Positions 12,776-24,650 of a stretch of DNA of 64,000 bases are shown one piece after another. The stretch is from Spirodela intermedia (taxonomy: Eukaryota > Streptophyta > Magnoliopsida > Alismatales > Araceae). Location of the stretch: the NCBI GenBank assembly GCA_902729315.2, contig LR746269.1, positions 8,468,231-8,532,230 of the forward strand, in the 5' to 3' direction. Positions within the stretch are counted from its first letter, which is position 1. The number at the start of each line of letters is the position of its first letter. The notes under the pieces are model-generated. The model had not been told where the DNA came from. It searched no databases and was given only the letters and a program-made list of their open reading frames with translations. Made by a program: the position numbers and the translations under genes.

Positions 12776-14034
12776 ACACCTTAACTTGATGAATTTTAAA
12801 TTTCTATGATATTATTAATGTGTTGTTTATATTAATAAAGATGATTTTTAACATGTTTCAAGATATAGTAATATTTTAAATATTTCTTAGAGTTTTATGA
12901 GATTTATCTCCTCATACACATTTGGCTATCTAATTAAAATGTCCTAAGGTAAACGACCTAGATCTCATCTCTTAATAGCCATTTTAAGTTCAAATAGACT
13001 AAGCCAAGGTGACACCCCCTCTTGAACTCATAAACATATTGAAGTCAACCCTCTCTATTAAACTTGAGTTTTTCTATGGATTGAAGACTTAGGCTTCTTT
13101 CATTACTTTCAATTCATAATAAAAACTCACCTAAATACTTGTAATCAAATAATTATCCAAAAAATATGAGAGAATCATCACTTGACTTCATAAAAGTCAA
13201 GTAGGGTTAGTCTCATAATATAAATAAAATAAATAATATAATATGTATTAAAACTTAAATAATAAAATATTATGAATGTCATAATATATATTAAGGACAA
13301 GGTGAGAGTGTTAGCATCTATATTATGAATGACATAATATAATATACACATATAATTATATTATGTATCTATTAATTAACATCTATATATAAGATATTAA
13401 TATATAGATGTAACTACTAATTTATAATTATCAAGGACAAGGTGAGAGTATTAGGGAGAAGTATTGATAGAATACTTTCGCCCCACTCTCATCCACATCA
13501 GAAAAAGACTTGACTAACACTTGGAGAAGCCAGATGTTGGATGATAAAAAATAGTGTCATAGTGTAGGACAAGGCCGATGAGGAATTTAATCAATGATTC
13601 ACAAGATTCTATAAGAATCTAGAGGATGGAGATGAATATCATCATTTGCCCTAGTGATTAGCCATCTTATATCAACTTGTCATAGAAGTGTCTGCCTTAA
13701 AAGTAGGTAAGAGTAAGGTTACCTAAGGTTCCATCACATTGTACATTCCCTTTCTCCCAACTCCCCTCCCCCCTTTCCCTCCTTCATGGGTAGTGTTTAT
13801 GTTTCCCCTATTCCTTGTAGGTGGTGGCACACTTTCATGAAAATCATGAATTTCATAGAACAAAATATTTGAAAACGTTTAGTCAATGCTTTATCACACA
13901 TTGATATAACACACGCTATCGTATGCAATTTGTGTGCCCTTCTTTTACCCTCCACACATGGCATTTGCTCTGAAGTGAAATCAGCACCAAATCACATGGC
14001 ATTCTAATTAGACCATAATTCTATATAGCCCTGG
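12776..14034. other. AT-rich intergenic DNA with a short direct repeat
   Basis: Mostly featureless AT-rich sequence. The phrase AGGACAAGGTGAGAGT occurs near 13296 and again near 13434, suggesting a local duplication of about 137 bases. No gene was recognised. Confidence 0.45.
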
Positions 14035-14905
14035 TAATAATATTAATAGAAATATTTCAAAAAATAATATAATAAATAAGGTGACCTCCCACTATCAATC
14101 ACAAATCTCTAACATTGATATTTGTGGGGCCCAGATTACACGTCATATGACAATTGGTGCCACACTAGCCATGCAAAGCTTTTGATTCCTATGATGGTAC
14201 TTGGAAAGCTGATTGAGGACCTCATGTGCCTCTGAAGTTTAGTTAGACATATGAGCCTTATAAATATTATGATTTTTTAAAAGGTACATAACTATTTTAA
14301 ATACTTGAGTGGCATCCAATCTTAGTTGGGATCCAATCTTAGTTGGGTTCGGTCTCATCAGCCCGATTTGCCTGTTGGGTCAAATCAGATTCAAATAAAT
14401 AAGAAATTTTTATTTAGTAAAGAGCTTAAAATACACAAAACTATAAAAAGTTTGGTTATAACCCTGTCATATTATTATTTATTTAGTCACTCCATGTAAC
14501 TAGCCCTCGTTACTAAGGAGAAATAATTTAGTACTTTTAGGGACTTAAAGGTCAGTGAAAAAGTTGGGCTTTTAATAATTCAGTAATCCTTTATGGCGGG
14601 AGAACCAAATACCCCTCGAAGTATTTAATAATTTGGCCCACGCCCGAAACTGGGCTGGCCCAATAATGGGGTTTTGACCTAGGCCCAAGAAGACAGTGTG
14701 CAGGTCTACTTGGACTTCAATGTAGTTGGGCCGTTCATTCCGCGCAATCGAACGGCAAAGAGAATGCCACATCGACGATTGTGGTGTTGGACTGAGAATG
14801 ATCGGATCCTCTATTTCCCTGCAATCCAAACGGATTTTGGTGGAGTGTTTTTGATTGGTTTGGATTTACAGGCTGAAGCCCGCGCAAGGGTGCCGGCGGC
14901 GGGAG
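14035..14905 (+). promoter_or_regulatory. TRM13 promoter region with site II-type GGCCCA/TGGGCC motifs
   Basis: The 250 bases before the TRM13 start carry several GGCCCA or TGGGCC hexamers (about 14636-14735). These resemble site II elements, which are common in promoters of growth-linked housekeeping genes. A 17-base phrase (ATCCAATCTTAGTTGGG) is repeated in tandem near 14316-14348. The whole region has a decayed partner at 9325-10195. Confidence 0.5.
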
Positions 14906-17481
14906 ATGGACGTGGCGGAGCAACGGCCGCCATCGCCCCCGGCTCCGCAGCAGCGGCGGTGCCAGTTTTGGATGCCCAGCAAGGGTCGGCTATGCGCCAA
15001 CTCCGCTCTGCACGACTCTCCGTACGGCCCTTCTCCCTCTCTGCAGCCTTCTCCTCTCTGTCGTCTGGTCGGAGATTTGGCCTTCCGTTTCTGGATCTAG
15101 TTCTTGATCTCCTCTCCTTCTCCGTCTGAATGTTTGTTCTTCGTTTCTGCAGGTTCTGCGGCAACCACAATCCCGCCACCGATGAGCAGAGGATCCCTTG
15201 CCCTATCGACCCTTCACAGTTAATATCTCCCCCCCTCTCTCTCTCAAAATCTGTATATATCTCTCTCTACACTGATATTGACGCAGAATTCTTGTTTCTG
15301 TGTCCATCCACTCCGGCTGGAAGTTCCGTGCTGAAGAGAAATCTGGATAGCCACATAGCGAGGTGCCCGGTGAGGAAGCATGCTCTGGAATTGGAGGCCC
15401 AACCTTTCTACAAGAAGGGCGTCAACTGTGGCGGAGGTGAGGGTGCCAAAGGATTCGTCAGATCGGAAGCTAAGAGGAGTGAGATCTACCGGCTTACTGT
15501 GCCTGAGTTTCTAAGCTTAGTCCAGAAGATCAAAGCCGTATACTCGTCTCTCCCAAAGGAAATTTACCTGCGGGAGTCGTTCATCTCGTCCCAGGCCTGC
15601 GCAGAATGGTTGGAAGGCAGAAGGGGAGAGGACGGCCAGCAGTTGCCTTTCCAGGAGAAGCACGCGCTGCAGCAGGCCTCCATTCTTGGGAACATGGAGG
15701 CCTTGGGGGTTCTGAAGACGACGGTCCCGGAATTTAGGAGCGGGGACGGTGCTGAGAAGGGTGGTGGGTCGGCTGGAGAAGAAGGGAAAGATCAGGCGGT
15801 GGTGGAGTTTGGGGCTGGCAGGGGGTACCTGACCCAGATGCTCGCAGACTGCTATGGGATTCGCGGAGTGTATCTGGTCGAGCGCAGGTCATACAAGCTC
15901 AAGGTTAGCTAGTTCCATTTTGTTGCCTCTGAAAGATCGCGAGTTTGCAGATTTGACAGATTGCATCTCTTACATTCTTCACAAGCTGCAATATCCATTA
16001 GTCTCCACTGACGAAAACGATCTGGTGATGTGCAACAAAACTATCTCCTCTTCGGTGTCTTCATATTCTGATGATCCAGTCATTGTCGGCATTCTGAGGT
16101 TGTACCAGTCGATGGGATTTGGTGTTAATCAGTAAACTCTTGTTTTTGGTACACCTTGGACCAGGGAAAACTGGAAGCAAGGTGTGTTCAGCCTAGGCGC
16201 AGGCACCATAGCTTCAGGGAGAAAGAAGGGAAGATCGGTGTTGCAGGCCAGTCCCTTTCCAACCTGGGAAATTTTACTTCATTAAAATGCCTCTTCAACA
16301 ATCACATAAGATAACCCCAGAGGATCTGACGCAAGCCAACGGATTGCAAAGTGGACCTTTGCCACTGATCTGTCTAGTCACCATTTTGGAAGCTGTGTTT
16401 TTGCTGAGATATGGGATCGTTCTTATAGCATCCAGGAAGAAAATTTGAAAAGGAAATAGTCAAGGTGTAATTTCTCTATCCTGATCGAAAAGTTCCTTGA
16501 TGATGTGAAGCTGTGGTGAGATGGGGAGTCTTAGTTGGAGCCTGGCTGGTTTCGTAGGTCTCTAGGCCAAGTGTTCCTCCGTTTCTAGATGTTTGACTTT
16601 TGGTGACTGGAGAGTCCGATGTTAGGAGGAAGGATGTCGGTGAAAGGAATTAGCCCACAACTTCAGCTGTTCACCTTGTGTTGAATTCCTTGTCGAGACA
16701 ATGTCAATGCATAAATTCCTGGAAATGAATAGACTTATTTTTTTCTGATCTTCCACCGAGCTAGATGCTGTGCTTGTCTTATAATTTTGTAATCATATTA
16801 GAAAGAACACAAGTCATGAATCATAATCAAGATTGATTTTAATAAACGTTGCATTGTGTATGAAGGAAAATCGTTGTTCCCTGAGAATCATTTTTTTTTT
16901 AATGGGGCATGAAAATACGGTAGTCTGATAGACTCACGAGGCAAGAAAAAAGCCCATGTCCTAACCTATTCCCCTTGAGGCCCCGACGCAAGTGCTACAA
17001 TAGAGCATTGACGTAGGTAGCTGCAGAAATCTTTCTGCTCTTTACTTTCACCTGCTGGCTTGTCATTCTTGTCTTCAGCATCGATGGATGGATGGATGGA
17101 TGGATATATGGATGGATATGGTCCTAAACTCATCCTGTTGATGACCTATTTCGGATGATGTTCTGTGTTTATGGCACTTACGGCCACCTGATCTTGTCCG
17201 TGTCGTAGTTTTGCTCTCTTGCTGCATTTTACTCGCTCAGTTCTTGGTTATTTTGACTCAACCAGAGCCTCTGACTATTTTGAAGATCCAATCGTCCTCT
17301 AGGCTGATCGAAGCCTGCGGCAAAAAGACGGCATGAGTTTAGAGCGGCTGAGAATTGACAGTAAGCCTTCTGTTCGCCCATTCTTTCTCCGCTTCCCATA
17401 CTCTGTGGTAACTGGGCCTATAATGCTGTGGTTTTTGTGTTTTGTATTTCTACGTCTAGAGAGAGAGAGATAGAGAGAGAT

Positions 17482-17533
<52 letters not shown>

Positions 17534-18942
17534 CAGGAAGATTTGTGGGCCATTAGAGGTTTAAAATTTTATTAATTTATGGTTTTTTTCTCTTAGTTAT
17601 TAATTTATGGACCATTGGAGATTTCTGTTCGCCCTTTCTTTCTCTGGGCCTAAAATACAGTGGAGATCTTTTTTTTTTGTATTTCTAAGTCTAGAGAGAA
17701 GAGGGTGTAGGAAGATTTGTGGGTCCTTTGATATTTTAAGATTGATTAATTCTCTGGGTTTCTTCTCTTATTAATTATGGAGCATTAGAGATTTATGTTT
17801 GCCCTTTCTTTCTCTGGGCCTACAAGGATGAGTTTTTTTCTTCTTCTTTTTTTCATATTTCTACTTCTAGAAGGAGAGAGAGAGTGGGGGGGTGTAGGAA
17901 GATTTGTGGGCCATTAGAGCTTTTAAAATTTATTTATTTATGAGGCTTTTTGCTCTTATTTAGTAATTTATGGGCCATTAGAGAACTCTGTTTGCCCTTT
18001 TTTTCTCCAGGCCTAAAACGCTGTGGATTTTTTTGGGTATTTCTGCTTCTGGCGAGAGAGAGAGAGAGAGATTATTTGTGGGCCATTAGAGATTTTTGCG
18101 TGCTGTACATACTATCATGTTGATGTTCTTGAAACTCCCTTCCGACCTCGTACTGCCCATTTCTCCGCAGTCGAAGATCTCAACCTGAATGGAGTGGAGT
18201 CTCTGAGGGGCCGCCCCTACCTGGCCATCGGGAAGCATCTGTGCGGCCCCGCAACAGGTGACCAGACCCACTCTCTCACTAAACATGCATGACGACGCCG
18301 GGCGTAGCGCCTCGACTGAGGAAATGCCAACTCTTTGCAGACCTGACTCTGAGATGCTGCCTCCGCGGAGATGACGACGACGACGACCGATCGAGCGGCG
18401 CCGCCGCCGCTCAGCTCAGTGGCCTCGCCGTCGCAACCTGCTGCCACCATCTCTGCCAGTGGGACCAATACATCAGTAAGCAACTCCTTTCTGTCCTCAT
18501 AATCGTTTACTGCCACCTTCTACCTCCGCCACCGCCGCCACCGCCGCCGCCGCCCAGACGGAGCTGATAGATCTCATCGCTGTCTGTCGCTGTTGCAGAC
18601 AAGCCGTATCTTTCCGAGATTGGGATCGAGGAAGAGGAATTCAACGCCATCACATGGTTCAGCAGCTGGGCGGTAGACGGAGCACACAACCTGGGGAATT
18701 CTCACGGCGGCGATCAGGCGGCGTCCCCAGACTCCTCCGACAGCGGCGGAGGAGCCTGTGGAGTCGAGGAGGTGGTGAAGCGGATGAGCTCCGGCGAAAA
18801 GGCCTGTCTGGGCTTCGTCTGCAAGGAGATTATCGACGTGGGGAGGCTCATGTGGTTGAGGGGGCGAGGTCTGAAGGCAGAGCTCGTCAAGTACGTCCCA
18901 GTAAGCGTCTCCCCTGAGAACCATCTTCTCCTGGCCAGATGA
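14906..18942 (+). CDS. TRM13: tRNA:m4X modification enzyme TRM13 (tRNA 2'-O-methyltransferase)
   Basis: Seven exons (14906-15021, 15153-15218, 15324-15903, 17303-17360, 18171-18257, 18341-18475, 18599-18942) join in phase to 461 residues, close to yeast and animal TRM13. The first zinc finger is C19, C30, C41, H44. A second CHHC finger of the U11-48K/TRM13 type uses C55, H61, H71 and C75. The methyltransferase fold follows, with the AdoMet motif VVEFGAGRGYL at about 219-229 and the family motif IGKHLCGPAT. The enzyme 2'-O-methylates position 4 in the acceptor stem of certain tRNAs. A GT after the codon for KYVP looks like a donor, but reading straight on gives SPENHLLLAR and a stop, which is the conserved C-terminus, so no intron is called there. 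An acidic run of six Asp lies near residue 313. Intron 4 holds a minisatellite. Start choice: the ATG just before the zinc finger. Confidence 0.95.
15904..17302. other. TRM13 intron 3
   Basis: A 1.4-kb intron between LVERRSYKLK and ADRSLRQ codons. It contains a short (GGAT)n-like run near 17085-17105 and no recognisable coding or transposon sequence. Confidence 0.7.
17414..18095. repeat. Four-copy minisatellite in TRM13 intron 4
   Basis: Four diverged units begin near 17414, 17646, 17816 and 18009. Each runs through GGCCTA, a T-rich stretch, CTAGAGAGAG-type purine repeats, GGAAGATTTGTGGGCCATTAGAG and a T-rich end. Unit lengths differ mainly because the GA tract expanded, most strongly in the first copy (17457-17530). 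Confidence 0.85.
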
Positions 18943-18960
18943 GACCCAGTGGACGAAGGG

Positions 18961-18992
18961 ACTTGCTCTCTCTCTCTCTCTCTCTCTCTCTC
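18961..18992. repeat. (CT)n microsatellite after TRM13
   Basis: CT dinucleotide run just past the TRM13 stop codon, probably within its 3' UTR. Confidence 0.9.
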
Positions 18993-19095
18993 CAGATGAT
19001 TTTATGAAAGGAAGCAAGATCATATGGTAAAAGGACTGGTTTTTATTTGATACAACGTTACAAAATTGAAGAGCATCATCGATTTTAGGGTTTGC

Positions 19096-22000
19096 TTATC
19101 TACTGCCAGCCTGTGCGCTTATTGCACCATCATCTCTCTCTTTCATCCACTCCCCAGATGGTTTGTCCTGTGAACAGAGTGGAGACAAGAACCATGGTTA
19201 GATCATGGAATTACCCGCATATAAAAAGCATGGTTCATGAGGGTCTTAGGGATCGACCTACTGAAGGTTCAGGGGTTTAGATATGAGAGAGAGATGGTCA
19301 CAGAAACAGAATTACGAAGAGTTCAGGGACTAAATTTCCACCAAAAACCCGGTCTGAATTCCCTGGCTGGGACCTCGAATACAAATCTAGAGAGAGAAAC
19401 AGGTCCCAGCCCAGAAGCCTGGCCGGCCCTCTTTCCCTCCCTCTCCCCTGTAACAGTCCCTCCCCTTGTCCCCTTTGTCTATTACCCACAGGACCTGATC
19501 CCCTTCGATACTTTTCCGGGCATAAAGACAAGTCTAGAGAGAGAAACAGATCCCAGCACAGAAGCTTGGCCGGCCCTCCTTCCCTCCTTCCCACATGCAG
19601 CAGTCCCTTCCCCTTCCCCTCCGTGTCTAGTCTAACCACAGGACCTCCTCTCCAATAAATTTCCGGGCTTAAAATCAAGTCTAGAGAGAGAAATGGATCC
19701 CAGCCCAGAAACCCGGACGGAAAGAAGAAGAGGCGAATGCCAAAACTACTGACCTTGAGGCAGACATATATGTAGTGGATCTCCGGGTTCGAACCAACAG
19801 CCGTAGTAGCCAAGCTGCCATCTTCTGACATGGGGATCGGCTTGGTCAACTCCCACGGATCCACCTGTGGAATTCTATCCGGCCTGCCTGTAGGAACCCC
19901 CAATTTAAATAGTAATCAGGGGTAGAAAATTATATTCCAGATAAGAATTCTAAAATTATATTATCAATAAACCGGGTAACGAGGAGGAATGATAAAGTCT
20001 CTAAAGGTGAAGATGGTTTAAATGCAAATTTCCCTGACAAGATCAGAGAGCGAAAGCTGGGGCCCTCTCTTGCAAATTTTCACATGGCCGGGGGGGGGGA
20101 CGTAAGTGTAAAAATGCCACAGAGAGGAGATTTCTTGCAGTGAAGTTTGTCACTTTGAGACAGCTGCAGCAATGGGTCTGCTCCAGCAGATAACAGTGCC
20201 GCCCAAGGTGGAGAATCTGATGAATTGGCCGGTTCAAGAATGGTCTAGATAGTGAATCGGTCAGATTATTCTACAAAATTGGCTGATCAGATGATTCTAG
20301 AGCATTGGAAGGCCATCGGAGGATTACCTATTACATGCAGGTTAACAGTCCATCCCATTGCTTTGAGTAGGTACAGTCGGTACTTCGGATCCCCATAAGT
20401 AATCTGAATTTGCCCATAAATATATTACCGAGGGAGCAGCATAGTTTGTCGCACTGGAATGAGAGAATCTCTCTCCTCTTCATAAGAGCTCGATCAGAAG
20501 AAATTGAACCTCAGAAGGTTAAATAATCTGATTACCAGAATATAAGCTCCGTCGTCCTTGAGAATCCTGACGGTTTCAAAAAAAAAAAAAAAAAAAAAAC
20601 AAAGGAATTAAATACGGGGTAACAGATACAAAAAAAACTAATCAAGAATTCCAATGAAGAATAGCTCCATGTTACTTGTTATGGGAGTAATATTCTGAAT
20701 AGAAAGTTACGCCTAAACATTATCCAAATAAACAAAGAGTAGTCCCCAATATTGATTTATCATAGAAATAACCAAATAACCTCCTTTTTCAATAAAGATG
20801 AGCTTTTAGATCCCCAGTAATTTTTCTTTAGCACGGTATCAGAGTAAATTATTGCCCCTTGGATGAACCAACCTACCCCATTTATGTTGCTTACTAGTGA
20901 GGAATGAACCCATATCAATAATTAAATAAAATACTTTTTTTCTCAATCTAAACATGTAAAAATTAAAGGTAGTCTCCAATTGGTTTCTCCATTGGGATGG
21001 CCCAAAAACAGATTATTGCTCTTCGTCTGAACATGCGCCATTTATGTTGTCCACATGACAAACCTCAACCGAGAAGCATAGTCTCATCTTGGTCATCTTG
21101 GAAATAAACGTTGACTCTGGATATGAAAGATGGGCTTATCCACTAATTGACATTTCATTGATATCGTGTCCATTAATACCTGTTGACCTCCTCGAGCATC
21201 TTAGCTGAATTCTGTTGAGCGCTGCTCCCACACTGCATGGCCGCCAATGAAAGCACTTGATCGTCATCCTTGGTTCAAAGGGAAAATATCAGGAATGCAC
21301 AACACTCACCATCAGAGAGTCTAGAGTTCCTGTGGACACAAGGGAAGAAGTCAACAGAGATTGTTGTAGAAAAGATTGTGAGATAGAGACGAGCAAGAAC
21401 ACTATTGAAGGATGGGCAACGAGATTTTCTAATATCATGCTGAGGAATAAGAATTTTCTATGATGTCCCTAAATACAAGGAAGCAAGTAAATCATCGTTT
21501 ATGGGCGAATGCAGCCCTCTATCATCCATCCCATTGCATTCCATCATGTTGTATTGTTCTATACCACATCAGATCAAGACGCATCTATTGAGACAAAAGG
21601 ATTGATTAACTAAGAATTTTCATTTTTGTCTAATTTAAAACCAATTGAAAATAAGCAATAAATATGCACATGTACTTAGCCACAGGGCCAACTTCTCTGA
21701 CTCAATGTGGGATAAAGACAGACAAGTATACTACTGAAGAATGGGGAACAGGATTTCCTGATATCATGCGAAGGAATATGAATTTAAATATGCTCATATA
21801 ATATCCAATATGGTGTTACACCTGTACCCATGATTTAGAAGATTTTTCTTTTCATAGACATAAATACCTTTATCAATGACAGTGTCAAAAGAGCCAGATT
21901 CAAAGGTGGTCATATCTCGAACGTCCATCTCAAAGTCTGTCAAATGGTTGAGGACAAAACAAGAGCGAATGGGACAAAGGCAACGAGAAGCTAGTTCAAT

Positions 22001-23324
22001 TAATAAAGTAAAAATAAAACCATTAGGATACACTTCATTTCTGGGCAATCCGCATACTTCTCCTTCATGGCCTCAATGACCACTGAAGATATGTCGATGT
22101 TGACAATGTCCTCATAGCCATCATTCACCATTTCTTCTCCAAGAGCTGTCAAGACTCAGAAAGAAGGACAGTGCGTAGGCACATTCAATCTCCACCGCAA
22201 AAAGGCAGTATAAATAAGTGATCTGTGGGGAATCAGGATCATATATCTACCCAGGATGCAACTGATCTAAAGTTGAGGATAAGATGGAGACTAAATAGGG
22301 TTTAAATGATGAAATCAATTTCGTCCAGGTTACGGATCATAAGGAACAAGGGAAGATCCAGCCATTATTTATTTCCACGTCACTCTCTCTCCCTCTCAAT
22401 AGTCCCTAGTACACAACATCCATCATCCATCTCCTCATGATCATCATGTTCTTCTATGCCAAGGTCACATCCACAGCCGGATTCTGATCTCAAGAACAAC
22501 TGCACGACTAAGAATATACCACAACATGAGCAAATCAACGATTTTCCCCATCACTTATTTCAACATAGTTCCTAGGGGTTTTTCAAGAAGCAGCTGCTTG
22601 TTAGCCCTAGAATGCTTCACGAGCCGATGCATCTCAGGAAACACCCTCGAGCAACCTGGACTAAATGATGCTGTATTACGATCTTAGCTTTCCAAGGGGA
22701 ATTAAATCTGGAGAGTCGAAATTGGAGAGTTCCAGTTGTCCATGGTTCCTGGACTGAACGATCCTTCTGCCCCTTCCCCTCCGCTGGGATGGAGGACGAG
22801 AAGAAAAATTTGATGGAAGCAGTGGGAATTCCAAGCCCCAGTCATAAGTAGGGAAGCCTAATGTATCTAGGGAAGCATACCATGTCGATTCCAAATGAAG
22901 CATATGCCCCTCAACCTCATTCTCCACCAATTAAAAAGTAATCCAACGGGAAACAAATGTGAAGATCTTCTACGGTGCTCGAGGAGTGAATGATCGGCGT
23001 CTAGAAGAGCAATTCCTTGAAGAGCCCATGACATAGAGGGAAGAGGAAGAAGTAGGTGTCTTATTACAATCCAGTGACGGGGAGGAATGCGCCAGGGGGG
23101 AAGAAGATGGCGGAGGCCGAGGGCTTACCGGAATTACCGCAGCCGACGAGGAGCAACCGGTGTCGGCGCTGGAGATAGAGATCAAACAGCGGGGCCAGAG
23201 CGACGTACTTCTGGTACCAGTCGAAGGGGCCCGGATCCTGGCTGTAGCGGTTGTCCCAGTACGACGCCTCGCCGTAAGCGTGCCCCGACCCGCCCAGTGT
23301 CATCTGATCCCTCCCTCTCTTCAA
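19096..23324 (-). CDS. Class I AdoMet-dependent methyltransferase, METTL13/EEF1A lysine methyltransferase-like
   Basis: Nine exons on the minus strand (23324-23129, 22145-22032, 21936-21868, 21329-21310, 21232-21180, 20566-20536, 20403-20328, 19887-19754, 19167-19096) join in phase to 254 residues. Motif I is LLLVGCGNSALGEEM (57-71). An acidic motif II (NIDISSVVIEAM) and the post-motif FDTVIDKGTLDSLMCG are those of the METTL13/EEF1AKMT4-like family, whose known members methylate lysines or the N-terminus of elongation factor 1A. The N-terminal YGEASYWDNRY is also typical. The substrate of the plant protein is inferred only. Exons 4 (20 nt) and 6 (31 nt) are very small. The exon 2 donor is placed at the second of two nearby GTs, because only that keeps KYFEMDVRDM in frame. 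Met8 is an alternative start. Confidence 0.9.
19372..19728. repeat. Tandem repeat of about 148 bp in the methyltransferase last intron
   Basis: Two full units and a partial third begin near 19372, 19522 and 19668. Each contains TCTAGAGAGAGAAA, CCCAGC-CAGAAGC and CCGGCCCTC-TTCCCTCC. The minus strand stays open through them for about 150 codons after the exon 8 donor. Confidence 0.85.
20579..20599. repeat. Poly(A) tract in the methyltransferase intron 5
   Basis: A run of about 21 adenines immediately upstream (minus-strand sense) of exon 6, so the transcript has a long U-run 13 bases before the acceptor. It may serve as the polypyrimidine tract. Confidence 0.8.
20640..21060. repeat. Duplicated LTR-like fragment in the methyltransferase intron 5
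   Basis: Two similar segments share a phrase like AGATTATTGC-CTT-GTCTGAAC followed by CCATTTATGTTG, one near 20845-20890 and one near 21010-21050. The first contains GGTATCAGAG, the usual primer-binding core next to plant LTRs. A small LTR fragment is possible; no element ends were defined. Confidence 0.35.
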
Positions 23325-23824
23325 CTCGCCTCTCCTCTACCCCGACGACTTCCACCTGCGGCTGCCTACCCTGGAACCCTAAACCTGCAAGAACCTGGAG
23401 AACCAGAGAGGGAGAGGTCGGAGACACACAGCGGCAAGCAGGCCTCACAATCACTCCCTCCCTCCTTCCCTCTCATGTGATCGACCCTCTCCAATGTGAG
23501 AGCCAGCACGTGGACTAAAAGGCCTTTGAAGGCATATGGAAGACCTTCAAGAAGCTGAAAATTATATGCACATGAAGTAGACCTCTTGTTGCATACATCA
23601 CCATGGAGACAGACGCACGACAAGAACCACTCTTGTTGAGAGTTCTGCAACTCTGAGGAATTCTAAGACCTCTTGCCATAGTCACTTCTATTAGGGTTGG
23701 GAAAAAAAAAGGTATTTTGACGATGACAAAGTGGAATGGAGATGCATTAGAATGACAAACTCACACTGTGAAGAAGGTGGAAGATTATATATTTAACATC
23801 AATTAAAAATTCTTGTATAAGATA
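23325..23824 (-). promoter_or_regulatory. Upstream region of the methyltransferase gene
   Basis: Directly upstream of the start codon the DNA is GC-rich and pyrimidine-rich for about 150 bases, then becomes mixed. No certain TATA box was seen. Confidence 0.35.
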
Positions 23825-24650
23825 GTCGACCATCACCTAGAAGGGGCACAATACTTGTATAAGATAAACTTGAATAATGGCTATTATCAAGTATGAATCA
23901 AAGAAAAAAAGAATATGGGGATAATCAAATGTATGATTCACTATGGTTTATATGAGATCACAATGATGCCATTTAACTTCCTTCACTATTACAATAACAA
24001 CATTCTACATTTTGATTAATGTCATATTTGATAATTTCATTAACCGCTTCAATGTGATGTACTAAGATGACATCTTGGTATACAATCAAAGATTAGAAAA
24101 ACACTAGAACATGCTCACAAAGTTGGAGAATCAAAAACTACTCCTCAGCACTATCAAATGGATTTTATGATGGAGTAAGTCACATTTTTCAATCATGTTG
24201 TCAAGAATGATAGCGTAGACCAAGCAAAGCTTCATACCATTAGTGATTAACTATCATTCAACTAAGTATCAAAACTTTATTCATTTCACAATTTGACTAG
24301 CTATTAGAAAAAATATATATGGGCATATTACAAGTTGGTAGTATCTCTACCAAATCTCTTAAAGAAGGATATGAAGTAGCAATTGTCAAGAGAGTGTCAA
24401 TGCACATATAGCTTGAAGTGAACCATCACAAGCAAGCTTAAATTGCCACTATCATACCTCATATGGCCTTGAGGTATACGTTGATGCTTCTGATTTATTC
24501 ATTAATAGTTTGTTAGTGTCAATGTATGAGGGGTATTTGATTGTGTATGAAAATCAGAATTTCAATAAGACAAAGAAGTGATGCTTTATCTAAAAAAGAG
24601 ATGTGTAGGGCCACTCTCTCTTTGAAACAAGTTTTGGGTATTCATGATTG
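23825..24650 (+). mobile_element. Ty3/gypsy reverse transcriptase and RNase H remnant
   Basis: With stops and frameshifts the plus strand reads like gypsy RT: LYKINLNNGYYQV in the place of the usual KIDL-SGYHQI, then MPF-type sequence, then DDILVYNQRLEKH for the catalytic DD region near 24070. Near 24475 it reads LEVYVDASDLFIN, the start of RNase H. Multiple stop codons show it is dead. Confidence 0.75.

Noticed and set aside
14811-15179. 122-codon minus-strand frame over TRM13 exon 1
   Set aside because: Shadow of the GC-rich first exon; low-complexity Arg/Glu/Ala content.
19780-19800. T-loop-like GGGTTCGAACC suggesting a tRNA
   Set aside because: It is the reverse complement of conserved codons (GSNPEIHY) in exon 8 of the methyltransferase.
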